DNA of 64,000 bases from Siphonodentalium dalli (taxonomy: Eukaryota > Mollusca > Scaphopoda > Gadilida > Siphonodentaliidae): assembly GCA_032622095.1 (NCBI GenBank), contig CP136064.1, positions 277,783,614 through 277,847,613 of the forward strand, in the 5' to 3' direction. The position numbers and the translations under genes were made by a program. A model generated the notes under the pieces. It was not told the DNA's origin and searched no databases. It saw nothing but the letters and a program-made list of their open reading frames with translations. This document shows, piece by piece, positions 42,708 to 53,378 of this stretch (positions within the stretch are counted from its first letter, which is position 1; the number at the start of each line of letters is the position of its first letter).

Positions 42708-43810
42708 TAGTGATGCGGACCACCTTGGATGGTCCGGTCCACTGCCAAGGCGGTCCGGTCCGGTCCGGTCCAGGCCATTCCGGTCCGGTACACATGCCTG
42801 GACCGGTCCAAAACAGTCCGGTCCACCTATAATAGGCTATATGTTAATGAATTCTCTGTTTTCTCAAAGTTTTTACTCTGTATAGTACAAACTATAAGGT
42901 TACTGCGTTCAGTGCATTGCAATGAGTCCATATATGTTAAAACTTACATTGTTTGCCGATTGTATGCATCATTGTCTGTCTCTGGTGGGATATACTGGGA
43001 ACGATGCACGATAATAGTATTTCTAGTAATGCGAACATGCACTAATTAAATGTATTGGACAGATATATAGCTATAGGGCCAGAATGTGTTATAACCAATC
43101 TAACATGGCACTCAACTGCTCGTATGTTGATTCGTATTATACTTATTTTCATTAAATTGAAATTTAAACGAAATAACTATACTGATGACAAATATACAAA
43201 TGTATACTAATATGACTACTACATTAATATTGGAGTCTTGGAGATTGTGATGGCTGATTGTATATTCCTGACAATTACAGTTATATATAAGTACAACTAC
43301 TATTGGATTAATGTGACTGTCTTGTGTATGTACTATGTAATGTGGTTTGCATGTTTCTTCGATAAGTATAACTGTGAAAAACAATAGAATACTCGATTCG
43401 ATATCCATCCAAATTGATTAGTTGATGCCATGTTACACCGTTTATGACAAATAGGTCCATACTCATTCAGTTGCATGTTTGTCACATTGATAGGGTGCTA
43501 ATACATTATAAGGAAAGCGACATGTACAAAGTTCATCTATACATTGTTTTCGGGGCATCAAACGTTTAATAGATATTAACCACTTGAATGCGTCAATACA
43601 TCGTTGCTAATTGATATGACGGCAAATACGCAATAATATTCGCGATAGTTTATTATAACAGAAGTAAAATAGTGGACCGGACCGGAGAGTACCGGACCGG
43701 CGGCAAAAAGCGGTCCGGTCCGGTCCAGTGACACCCGGTCTGCACCAGACCGCGGTCCACCCCTGGACCGCGGACCGGACCGGTCCAAAGCGGTCTGGTC
43801 CGCATCACTA
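42708..43810. mobile_element. hAT-type element, TIR TAGTGATGCGGACC
   Basis: A 1,103-bp element with ends TAGTGATGCGGACC / GGTCCGCATCACTA and perfect 8-bp duplications GTGGTCGG (42700-42707 and 43811-43818). Both ends have dense GGTCC / CCGGACC subterminal repeats (42730-42825; 43674-43800). TAG-starting ends with an 8-bp duplication are characteristic of hAT elements. No transposase; the interior is AT-rich. Confidence 0.93.
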
Positions 43811-43818
43811 GTGGTCGG

Positions 43819-44257
43819 CCGACCTTTTATTAAATTTGGTATGAAGATACAGGTCAAGTTCAAATTTGTGTTTGGTCCGCCCATTTTGTGCAGAGTTATG
43901 ATCCTTGTTGACTTAAAAGTATGCAGATTATATTGGTTTCCGTACGATAACTTTACTTTTATTTATCTGATTGTTTTAAAATTCAACTGAATCTCTTGAT
44001 ATTTGGAACTTGGTTCAAATTTCGGAAGAGAAAGGCCATGTTTGTATTTGGTCACGTTGCGATGAATTTTGACAGAGTTAAAAAAAAACCTATCCTTACT
44101 AAAAAGCCACCTTTTCGAGGACACGTATTCAGCGACCTTTTATTTTAATTAGAACTGTATAAGCTATTTAGTATATACTATTTTTCAATCAGTTTTCAGC
44201 GATGGGTGCGCTAAAAATAGTACTGCATGAATTTAAATACTTGAGGGTAATATATGA
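43819..44257. other. Continuation of the diverged module array
   Basis: acaggtcaagttcaaatttg and gttatgatccttgttg repeat words from 40.8-41.9 kb. No coding sequence. Confidence 0.5.
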
Positions 44258-44506
44258 CTAGAAGTTCTTCCTGTTCATACCAAGTGGAGTCAGTGTTCGG
44301 AGGGCGAAAATCGAGTGGATTTCGCGTGTTTTGCGGGGTTGGGTCCCACTCTCTGGGTCACAGTTCATGATCTCAGTGACCCGATGTCGAAGGTCACTTG
44401 TATCGTGGTCTGGTAGATTTAAGTGGCATGATACCGGAATATCTCTGTTAAGTCTAATATCGGCCAGGTGTTCTGATTGGCTTGTTATGTGAGTAGATAG
44501 ATACAT
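44258..44506 (-). pseudogene. Penelope-like element fragment (GIY-YIG C-terminal region)
   Basis: The minus-strand frame ends REIHSIFALRTLTPLGMN and contains IPVSCHLNLPDHD. The pattern V-S-x-H-x-N, then R-E-x-x-x-I-x-x-L-x-T-x-x-P-x-G-x-N is characteristic of the end of the GIY-YIG nuclease domain of Penelope-like retroelements. The GIY/YIG motifs and reverse transcriptase are not found upstream on the minus strand (44506-44740 has stops in this frame), so it is a 5'-truncated, dead copy. Confidence 0.55.
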
Positions 44507-44764
44507 ACGAGCCCCTTAGGTTTGGGTAGGCTAACAGATAGTCCTCTTGGACTGACTCTGTGGGAAACGCACGATTCAAGGAATTCCTGTTGGAGAGCCA
44601 GACTGATTTTCTTCGTTGTGAGATTGCGTATGGTTCTGTATGTAGAAATAGGTTTTGGTGTATCTGCTTTGTTCCTCTACTATGCTGGAGCTTTTTTTCG
44701 GTCTGTTGGTGTCCGTTGTGAGTAGTGACAGACAAAGTTTTATACTGGCATGAAGGAAAAATAG

Positions 44765-44972
44765 GTTAGGTATATAAGAAAATTAATTCTCAAGGAAAAA
44801 CACCAGTAAAAAACTAATCCTTGGCTATATGGTCAACGCTTTTTGATTATTGTAAATCCTTGTATGGTCCTGAACGAGGATTTACAATAATCGAAACGCG
44901 TTGACCATATAGCAAAGGATTAGTTTTTTACTGGTGTTTTTCCTGGAGAATTCATTTTCTCATATACCTAAC
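44765..44972. repeat. Near-perfect foldback directly upstream of the 45.0-kb exon
   Basis: gttaggtatataagaaaatt ... accagtaaaaaactaatcct ... gattattgtaaatcct pairs with its complement ending catatacctaac; arms about 95 bp, loop about 15 bases. It ends 54 bp before the exon's acceptor, inside the intron. Confidence 0.9.
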
Positions 44973-45026
44973 GAATTTAAATATGAATAAGGCAATCAAT
45001 TAGTAAACAACATGTTCATTTTGCAG

Positions 45027-45302
45027 CCCAGCAGAGAGTGGACTACCTTCTTTACTCTGAACAGCACTACCAGAGACTGTTACTCAACAGTCACGGATTA
45101 TCACACCATCGTGCACGATACAGACCGTGGGTCGATCAGTACCGGAATATTAACAACTATCACCGACAGAGAGATTACCTCCCCGCAGTGGACGATGACT
45201 GTTATGGTAACATTTACGATGAATTCTCAGTCGACGCAGGAATCTTCTCTAATGACATGCCAGCTAAAGAGGAGCAACAACTCTGTTACAACCTACGACA
45301 AG
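45027..45302 (+). CDS. Internal coding exon of an unidentified gene
   Basis: A 276-bp segment between the acceptor cattttgcag and donor AAG|GTAACT, open throughout in the frame reading QQRVDYLLYSEQHYQRLLLN, then YRPWVDQYRNINNYHRQRDY and DDDCYGNIYDEFSVDAG. It starts and ends in phase 1, so it could be skipped without a frameshift. It encodes 91 full codons, polar and rich in Tyr, His, Gln and Asp, with no hydrophobic segment. Two Y-x-N-I motifs (YRNI, YGNI) and YDEF could be phosphotyrosine or sorting motifs of a cytoplasmic tail, which is inference only. A competing frame is also open, but its composition is less protein-like. Neighbouring exons were not found within the window. No family recognised. 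Confidence 0.65.
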
Positions 45303-45324
45303 GTAACTGGGTGTTGATATATAA

Positions 45325-45712
45325 TCTATATATATAAAAGAGTAGGATTCTGTCTATCTGTCTGTTCCCAATTTTTCTTCCAAAACCCTTAACTTGGTGC
45401 CTCGCCTCGACTCAGCCCTCGGGGTACCCCGACTGATGTTGTATTGGTGTTACTTTTTCAAATTTTAGATTTAAAACAAATCATTTAATCTATTTGAAGA
45501 ACAACAAACAAAAATTTGTTAAATTGAGCAAGGAGTTCTATCTAAAAAAAAATTAAATAAAATCATTTTGTTTTTAATTCAATTAAAATTGTTTTTTTTT
45601 TTAAATAAAAATGTATAAACAATCAAAATATGTGCTTTGTGCACAAAGGGGCCATTGCAATATCTAAGATCTAAATGTGCGCTTTGTAATAAAGGGAGCC
45701 TGTTTCAGCTAT
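45325..45712 (+). mobile_element. Non-autonomous Helitron-like element
   Basis: It begins after an A with TCTATATATATAAAAGAGTA followed by gg and tctgtc repeats, and ends aaagggagcctgtttcagct, the same 3' sequence as the hairpin-bearing end at 4068-4095, here with the hairpin's left arm decayed and CTAT instead of CTAG. It begins 22 bp after the exon's splice donor. Confidence 0.5.
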
Positions 45713-45724
45713 TATATAAAAAGC

Positions 45725-46052
45725 CTGAGCATCACTAAATTCACCCTCTGGGGACCTCATTCTGCTTAGGCCTCATCTTCTCTGGAAAGTTTCTTAAAAT
45801 CAAATTTCTATAGAAACATTTTCAGGTTGATTCTATTTATTTTTTAGTTTAGTTATTCTATATCCCCAAATTGGCAGAAGACAAATTGCATAATCGAGGT
45901 TTCCAATGGGTGTACATCACAATATTCACCATTTGGGAACTTCAATCTGAATCTATGTCTCCCATAGCAGATGAGACCATGCATGCATGCAGATGGAGAT
46001 CCCCAGAGGCTGAATTTGGTAATGCTAGCCCACTAAGCAGGATAGTGTCACT
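45725..46052. mobile_element. Family A foldback, left end truncated
   Basis: Starts inside the left hairpin (agcatcactaaattcaccct), has the complete middle, and stops in the right hairpin (ggatagtgtcactaaat). Confidence 0.72.
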
Positions 46053-46133
46053 AAATACTATTTTTCCAAACAATATTTTAAATATGGATTAAAATAATGT
46101 TGTGTTTAGACCAACATTAAAATAGTTTCCTAC

Positions 46134-47397
46134 TTAACCCTTTACCCAACAAACCGGCCAAATAAAGCTGCAACTGCCTAAATTATCTTCGGTCTGTCTC
46201 AATAGAACCATACAAATATGGATATCATTGGAACCGGCTCATTAGACCCCGAAGCCACGACAAATAGTTATCATGGCTGGCTCAACCGATTTTCGTGGCT
46301 GGTTAGCTAGCTAAGCCGGCTCAGTCACGACGTTCGTGGCTGAGGAATAATGGCGGCTCAGCCGGCTGAGATGTTATCATTCAGCGTATTTTCGTTTCCG
46401 AAATGTTCCTAATCCCCTGTTACCGGTTATAGACGCCGTTTTTTTTTAGCGTTTGTGGTGAACCCGTAGATTTCCAGACCACACGTAATCTTTTGATGTT
46501 GGGCTTTTCCATTATGGCGAAATTTCTCGAAGGACTGACATGGATATACTATGTAGTTTCCCATCTAATCGGTATAAGTAGTTACATTGGGACTTCTGTC
46601 GACTTCAGACTGCTATCATCACTGCCATCTTGCGATATATGCATGCATCATTGAATGATGAACCCGATAGTAATGATATATAATATTTCAAACTATTTTC
46701 TATTCTTATGTGTATATATTGACAAATGCCAGTGATGTCTGAGACTGGGTGTGGTCGATATAAACAATTTATATTTTAACCCTTTCAATACCGAATGGAT
46801 GCGCCCATTCAGTTATATGAAAGCATGCATTGGGATAGTCTATTCCACGTTAAGGGGCCATGTGTTCTGATAATATAACAACCATGCCGTGTACATGCGA
46901 GTATGCCAATATTAGGCAATGCGGTTTAGTTCTTTGCGATTCACAATACAGTTGTGCTTGACATATAAGCCCATGCACACGGTTCAGCCATTTTACAATT
47001 CCGGCGGCGGAAATTTTTAAATGTGGCTGGCGTTAGATATAATATGGCTGGCGGCGGCTTGTGGCCAATATGGCTGGCGGCGGCGGCGGCGTGCGATGGC
47101 GGCTTCGGGCTCTATGGCTCATTGACCACATTGTGATAGTTACAGTTATGCCCTGTGCCAATGCATTCTCTTATATATGCGAGTCGACCATAGGTCGCCT
47201 CGCATATATAAGAGAATGCATTGGCCTAAAAAAAATTTAACACTTTTTACCATTTTTTCTTACATTCTTTAACAATTTTATAATTTTTAATGTGTTAAGC
47301 CAATGCATTCTCTTATATATGCGAGGCGACCTATGGTCGACTCGCATATATAAGAGAATGCATTGGCACAGGGCCGTTCTGTTGGGTAAAGGGTTAA
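46134..47397. mobile_element. TTAA-flanked MITE, family B, copy 5, split by a hAT-type element
   Basis: TTAA at 46134-46137 and 47394-47397 with TTAACCCTTTACCCAACA-type ends, in the opposite orientation to the other copies. The family B sequence breaks at ccggctcat and resumes with ggctcattgaccacatt after the insert at 46243-47114. Confidence 0.88.
46243..47114. mobile_element. hAT-type element, TIR TAGA(C/G)CCCGAAGCC, nested
   Basis: 872 bp, ends TAGACCCCGAAGCC / GGCTTCGGGCTCTA, flanked by CGGCTCAT (46235-46242) and TGGCTCAT (47115-47122). Other family B copies show the empty site, cggctcattgacc or cggttcattgacc-like. Subterminal GGCTGGC / GCCGGC repeats occur at both ends. No transposase. 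Confidence 0.9.
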
Positions 47398-47785
47398 CTC
47401 ATCAACTTTCAGTCAAAATTTTAGGCTGAAATGGCTGGCCATCAGATGGAAATTTTCCAACAATGGTTGGAAAGATGGGAAGTTTGAGGCAACCAACTTC
47501 ATAACATTACAGCAGATGGCCCTATTTTTAGCAGGTTTCCCTGTTACCTCAGTCAGTAAGGTGCATATTGCACTAAGTAGAGCGAAAGTTGTTGTCTTCG
47601 TAGGTTTTTCAAGGGTTATCTATCCTGGAAATGCTCAGATCTACAGGATAACTGTCTGTGCCTTTCTGCACACGTTTTATTTAATAGTTCCCATTCATTG
47701 ATACACAGCTATGGGAGATTTGTATATTCCTCTATTTTTGCTCACTTAATCCTTCCATGACTGGAGCTAACTGAAATTTTGTAAA
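47398..47785. other. No gene recognised
   Basis: A 61-codon plus-strand frame (47516-47701) has no family resemblance. No repeats noticed. Confidence 0.35.
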
Positions 47786-47876
47786 AACCTTGTGCCAATA
47801 CATTATCTTATATATAGGGAGCCTCCCTATGGGAGAGTCGCACATATAAGAGAATTCACTGGCACAGGATTTTAAT
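47786..47876. repeat. Diverged stand-alone copy of the CCCTGTGCC palindromic core
   Basis: CTTGTGCCAATACATTATCT ... TATAAGAGAATTCACTGGCA with cagg, centre gcctccctatgggaga. Relative of the core found inside families B and D, here without either family's ends. A similar stand-alone copy is at 62849-62992. Confidence 0.7.
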
Positions 47877-48000
47877 GCTGCAACAGCGCAGCTCTCGTCA
47901 TGTATGGGATAAACAATATATATTAACGATGAAATCTGACTGCAAGGAATAAACATATTTACAAAATGCGTGTGGAAAGACGCAGATGGTTATCTCGTTT

Positions 48001-48170
48001 ACAGTAATGCCCTAAATAATCGACTCCTTAACCACAGCAGAATTATGGGTAATTTCTCAGTGAGGGCTTTTCGATGAATGGCAACAAGCCATATTTCCGA
48101 CTAAATCATGAAAAATTACCCATAATTCTGCTGTGGTTAAGGAGTCGATTATATAGGGCATTACTGTAAA
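48001..48170. mobile_element. Foldback MITE family E, complete, central deletion
   Basis: TACAGTAATGCCCTAAATAA ... GGGCATTACTGTA; the left arm lacks the cggaaatatggcttg segment. TA-type borders. Confidence 0.85.
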
Positions 48171-48360
48171 TGCATCATTTTGCTGATGTTAAGATGCACC
48201 TACCTAGAAAGTCGTGTGGGTGGTTATCAGTACAATAAAGAATCGCAGACAGATAAAGGTGGGTGGTTAATCAGTTCAAAGTTACAACTCACTTGACATT
48301 CTGTGACCAATCAGGTAATCAATAATCCAACAAGATTATTTAGGGCATTACTGTATATAG
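48171..48360. repeat. Segment associated with family E, inverted copy at 58.66-58.82 kb
   Basis: gcatcattttgctgatgtta ... ggtaatcaataatccaaca is the reverse complement of 58655-58820, and in both places it adjoins a family E copy. It ends with another family E terminus (gggcattactgta), so it may be part of a longer E-type element. Confidence 0.75.
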
Positions 48361-48427
48361 GTTACCGCGTTTCCAGGATAGATATAACTCTTGAAAAACA
48401 TATTAGCCTATGTAGACTGTCATAACC

Positions 48428-48862
48428 AAGCCTGAGTTTAGTGTGTATGTCATTTGCATAATGAGGTCCCCAGAGGGTGAATTTAGTGACGCTATCCCAC
48501 ATTGCGGGCTAGCATTGCCAAATTCACCCTCTGGTGGCCTCATTCTGTCTGGCATCATCTGCTATGGGAGACATTGACTCAGATTGAAGTTCCCAAATGG
48601 TGAATATTGTGATGTGCACCCATTGGGCACCTCGTTTATGCATTGTGTCGTCTGCAATTTGGGGATATAGAAAAACTGAACTAAAAAGAAATAGAATATA
48701 TGTGAAGACGTTTCTATAGAAATTTGATAATAAAGTAAGTTTCCAGAGAAGACGAGGCCTAAGCGGAATGAGTGATGCTAGCCCACGTTGTGCGATGTAG
48801 TGTCACTAAATCCCCACTCTGGGGACCTCATTCTGCAAATGACAGACAACTTATTCTCATAA
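48428..48862. mobile_element. Family A foldback (CAAGCCTGAGTTTAG end subtype)
   Basis: CAAGCCTGAGTTTAGTGTGT left; right caaatgacagacaacttatt. Both inner hairpins and the middle are present. Flanking (t)cataac on both sides may be an imperfect duplication. Confidence 0.78.
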
Positions 48863-48900
48863 CCCGCCAGCTGATGCTGAAACTGTTTCGATTTCCGAAA

Positions 48901-49342
48901 TTTAAATCGATCTGGCCTAGTGTATGGGGACTATTTAAATATGGCCGAGTGTATGGGGACTATTTAAATCTGGCCGAGTGTATGGGACTATTTAAATCTG
49001 GTCGAGTGTATGGGGACTATTTAAATCTGGCCGAGTGTATGGGGACTAATTAAATCTGGTCGAGTGTATGGGGACTATTTAAATCTGGTCGAGTGTATGG
49101 GGACTATTTAAATCTGGCCGAGTGTATGGGGACTATTTAAATCTGGCTGAGTGTATGGGGACTATTTAAATCTGGTTGAGGGTATGGGGACTATTTAAAT
49201 CTGGTCGAGTGTATGGGGACTATTTAAATCTGGCCAAGTGTATGGGGACTATTTAAATCTGGCCGAGTGTATGGGGACTATTTAAATCTGGTTGAGTGTA
49301 TGGGGACTATTTAAATCTGGTCGAGTGTATGGGGACTATTTA
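48901..49342. repeat. 29-bp minisatellite, about 15 units
   Basis: Unit gagtgtatggggactattta followed by aatctggcc; Y variation (gtc/gcc/gtt) between units. It begins at the right side of a family A element and its last unit runs into the family F element at 49340. Confidence 0.95.
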
Positions 49343-49588
49343 ATCCTTTTTATACTAAACAGATTCTCCCAGTTAAAAAGTGTATATTGGAATGGTTTAT
49401 TATTGATTTGCAGGGACGTACAGGTAATATAAGCAGACGACAGATAAATAAAAGTGCAGAAGGAACCCTATTTATTGAGGGAAATGTTTAGATAATACGT
49501 TCAACAAATGATCTATTGAACTTATTATGTGAACATTTCCTATGGGATAACTACTCATCAATGATGCTTTTGTATAGAAAGGCTGTAA
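49340..49588. mobile_element. TTAA-associated family F element
   Basis: TTAATCCTTTTTATACTAAA left, gtatagaaaggctgtaa right; inner gataatacgttcaacaaa hairpin half. Confidence 0.7.
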
Positions 49589-49726
49589 ATGTTGTATAAT
49601 TATATATGTGATTGCATGTCGGCTGTGTTTTAGAATCATTTCAACAACCAGGACATATCACAACATTGTCAGTTTTATTGATGTAGGAAAGATTGCACTA
49701 GTCGGGGTTCATGTTGTAAGCCTGAA

Positions 49727-50185
49727 TATAGTGTGTCTGACACTTGCAGAATGAGGTCCCCAGAGGTGGGTGAAGTGTCACCAAATTCACCCTCTGGGGA
49801 CCTTATTCTGCTTAGGCCTCATTTTCTGGGAAGTATCTATAGTCTCAAAATGACATTGTTTTAGTTACTTTTTCCCTTCAGTTCAGTTTCTATTTCCCCT
49901 AATTTGCAGCAACTTCTATCCACAGGCCCCTGGGGAAAATTTCTAAAATACCAATATAGACTATGTCACTGCTTATGATAGTCTATATTTATATTTTAGT
50001 AATTTTCCCCAGTGGCATGCTTCAATCTGGTTCTAGATCTCCCACAGCAGTTGATGCCTAGGCATAATGAGGTCCCTAGAGGGTGAATTTGATGAAACTA
50101 ACCTGCTGTGCAGGATAGTGTCATTAAATCCCCCCTCTGGGGGACTTCATTTTGCAAACTTCATTCAACTAAATTCAGGCTTGGG
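49727..50185. mobile_element. Family A foldback; right half duplicated
   Basis: Left aagcctgaatatagtgtgtc, right caactaaattcaggcttg. Its right hairpin (50051-50175) recurs almost unchanged at 50521-50643, on the other side of the minisatellite. Confidence 0.78.
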
Positions 50186-50189
50186 TTCA

Positions 50190-50512
50190 CGCTGTCTCCC
50201 AACTCTCCCTCTAGGCTGGTCCCTGTCTCCCAAGTCTCCATCTAGGCTGGTCCCTGTCTCCCAAGTCACCATCTAGGCTGGTCCCTGTCTCCCAAGTCAC
50301 CATCTAGGCTGGTCCCTGTCTCCCAAGTCACCATCTAGGCTGGTCCCTGTCTCCCAAGTCTCCCTCTAGGCTGGTCCCTGTCTCCCAAGTCTCCCTCTAG
50401 GCTGGTCCCTGTCTCCCAAGTCTCCCTCTAGGCTGGTCCCTGTCTCCCAAGTATCCCTCTAGGCTGGTCACTGTCTCCCAAGTCTCCCTCTAGGCTGGTC
50501 CCTGTCTCACAA
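50190..50512. repeat. 31-bp minisatellite, about 10 units (short array)
   Basis: Unit tctaggctggtccctgtctc then ccaagtctccc. Same unit as the long array at 53379-55066. The complement of the unit matches the end of the hAT-type element at 877-1750. Bracketed by direct copies of a family A hairpin. Confidence 0.96.
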
Positions 50513-50520
50513 GTCACAGT

Positions 50521-50790
50521 TGATGCCTAGGCATAATGAGGTCCCTGGAGGGTGAATTTGATGAAACTAACCCGCTGTGCAGGATAGTGTCATTAAATTC
50601 CCCCTCTGGGGGACTTCATTTTGCAAACTTCATTCAACTAAATTCTCAGTCTCCCATAGCAGATGAGGCCATGCAGAATGAGGTACATGTACCTAGAGGG
50701 AATATGTGGTGATGCTAGCCCGCTATGCGGGATAGCGTCACTAAATTCACCCTCTGGGGACCTCATTCTGCAAATGGCAGGCACAATAAA
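50521..50790. mobile_element. Duplicated family A right half plus a further family A end
   Basis: 50521-50643 repeats 50051-50175. Then a second family A right part (gtctcccatagcagatgagg ... gaccctcattctgc-type) ends gcacaataaactcaggcttg. Confidence 0.7.
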
Positions 50791-50794
50791 CTCA

Positions 50795-51450
50795 GGCTTG
50801 GCGGGTTTGCCACTTTTCTCCACCTGTGATTTCCTTGATCTACAATATAAAATCACAGCGCCTGCAGTGGTACTTCGCCTTTGAGTATTCAGTTCAGTAA
50901 AGGAAGCATTTATTAAGGGTTAAGGGCCCCATTTCTATACACATGATTTTCCCTACTTCAGCAATCAATATGAAATGTTTCTGCAACTATACTTTAAAAC
51001 AATGTTTATGGCATACCACAAATGAGCCATTAGTTAAATAATTCATGTGCAATATGTTTTATTGAGTAAGAGAGTGAGTCAGATCTTTGCTGGAGGCAAT
51101 GTTGCTAAATGATAAATAAACCCTGAGTATCGTGTACATCAAGGTTATAGAGGTCCTTGTGGAACAGATTAAATTGAATACATGTAGTTAGAACTGCCAT
51201 AAAAACTTATCCATGGTTTGCAGTAGATCATGCCATGAATCTCTACTCTATAATGCACGTAAAAAATCATATTCCACCAGTGTATAAAACATGGAAACTT
51301 GATTTTGTTTTTTTTTCAGGAAACATTATAAAGTCGAAAAAATAAGGCATAAATGAATATTCTTTCAACAAGTTCCAGCATTTTGCATATTGTCATTTAG
51401 GTTTTCAAAGTTTTTCTTTTCAAATTTTTAGATTTTCCTATTTGCATTGA
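50795..51450. other. No gene recognised
   Basis: AT-rich, no repeats noticed, short frames only. Confidence 0.4.
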
Positions 51451-51453
51451 CAC

Positions 51454-52080
51454 ATTTCAAGTTTCAAGTTTTATTCAGCAATACCAATGAATTTTGGTTT
51501 CTTCTATAACATAAACAAACATTTATTACAAAAACAAAACACAAAGAATTCCTTGAATGGATGGTATTGAGGAGTAGGTTATCTCATTCCATGCATGCTT
51601 TTATGAAGTCGCATATCAACTTGGTATCTTTTGCATTATTAGGGTTTTAAATTCTTTTTATTGTTTGACCTGCATCTGTTGATCCTGCAGAAAAATCAAA
51701 TCTGGTTAATCCCAGCTTAATATTCAAAAGGGGTGCTCTATGTTCAGTGCGTTTCTGACAAAATAATAATAAATGCTCTTCATCTTCCATACATAATGTT
51801 AGAAAATGAGCATTTCCTATCTTTCCTATCAGGTTTTGGCCTTTTCATGCATTCAGTTTCTATGGCCAGTCTATGAGCACTCAGCCTCAATGATGTGAGG
51901 AATTTTGTGAGATTTTGGGTATTCTGAATTTGAGATAACTTTGTAAATTAAAACTCTGATAAATGTTACTGTATAACAAAAGTTTATTACCTTCTACCTT
52001 TTGTGTAAGATGACTTATTTGCCCATTAACTTCTTTTTCATGGAATTGATAATTTTTCCTCAATACCATTCATGCTCAAA
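51454..52080 (-). pseudogene. LINE (non-LTR retrotransposon) 3' end, dead
   Basis: On the minus strand, pieces in different frames read KFLTSLRLSAHRLAIETE, MEDEEHLLLFCQKRTEHRA and NAKDTKLICDFIKACME. The R-L-S-x-H-x-L-A-I-E-T and E-D-E-x-H-x-L-x-x-C-x-x-x-x-x-x-R patterns are the familiar C-terminal region of many animal LINE polyproteins. Frameshifts and a stop (after KRI) show decay. The 3' end is ...attgctgaataaaacttgaa with a short (acttgaa)-type tail at 51454-51475, typical of CR1/L2-like elements. The reverse transcriptase itself is missing (5' truncation). Confidence 0.75.
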
Positions 52081-53378
52081 GATGCAAGATCTAGCTATAT
52101 TGAAACGGGTGGTGATTTAATAATGTGGGATTGAGAAGGGAACAACTATTTGTTTCTTCAATTTTGCTTTCTCCTGTTAAGACAGTGGAAACAAATTCGG
52201 TCTTCTTCCAGTTTCGTGGTTTGTGGTAGCGCCCTGTTTCAAAAAGTAGAGGATGTGTGCATTTTTGTGATGGAAGATCATCTGTATCTATATGTCGATA
52301 TGTCAGTTTAGGAACCTTCCGATTATAGATCTCGACACACTAGTCCAGGAGCTACCATGGCCGAATAACTTTATAACCCTGTGGTGACTCCAGTAGCGTT
52401 CTTTAACATGCACACACCGAGGCATGTGCACGGGTCAGCCATTAATGTCTGCGCCCAATCGGACAGCGTACTGCACCCATGACAACATACCTGGACAAAT
52501 GTTGTAATGGGGGGGGGGGGGGGGGGGGGGAGGGGGGGAGTCGGCATTTTGCATTTGAATCTTTATTCAGTGATCTCGAAACAGACTTTTTAGCCTGACA
52601 AACATGGTATCTGACCGAGTTCGGTCATTTTTGTCAGAATACCCTGACCAGGTTGCGATCTCCGGTCTGCTAGCACAAGAGATCAGTATGCTACCTCTCG
52701 GTTACTGACTTCTCACTATGTATCTGATATTTGAACATGAAACAAGTTACTAGAAATTACTGCAACATCATCAGCATATATAGAAACTATTACAAAGCCA
52801 ATATAGGATTTGTATCCTGTATTTTGTATAGAAACATGCTATATGTACTCAGAATTTAAGCTTCAATTAGACCTTGATTTACTTGGTCCCATAGACCCAC
52901 CACCTAAATATTTACATTTCAACTGGAAAGTTTCTGTAAGTCAGACTACAAGTATGGATCTTGTTTAGGGACCTCAAATAAGGAGAAGTCACTTCTCCCT
53001 AGACCGGTACAAAGGGGTCCAGCCTAGAAGTTTCAAATTGGGAGAAATCATTTGATCACTAGGGAGAAGTAGTCTGTTGTCAGGGAGAAGCCAAAATGTG
53101 TGAAGTTCAACTTGCACCAACCCACATCATCCTTCTATGATCTAATAATTATCATGCAACAAACGAGCCCATTTATAAACCATTATAGTGAGTAAGAACA
53201 CCATTATAATCTATAAATTTACTTTAAATATGTTATTGGCACAGGGTCTTTAATGTTGCACCAGCATATAGCTCCCGTCATGAAAGTGTTAAATATGCTG
53301 TTGGCACATAGGCATACATTATAGGAAGAAGATGTCATCCAAACGCTGACTAGGCCAGTCCCCACCATGCAGTACCCA
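52081..53378. other. No gene recognised; 22-G tract and hAT-end-like motifs
   Basis: G tract at 52509-52530, then agggggggag. At 52970-53095, gggagaagt / acttctccc motifs and ggtccagcctagaag resemble the end of the CAGGGACCAGCC element family, probably a decayed terminus. Diverged core-palindrome words (ttggcacagg) are at 53237-53310. Confidence 0.45.

Noticed and set aside
42611-42832. Gly/Pro/Arg-rich frames around GGTCC repeats
   Set aside because: They derive from the subterminal GGTCC repeats of the hAT-type element.
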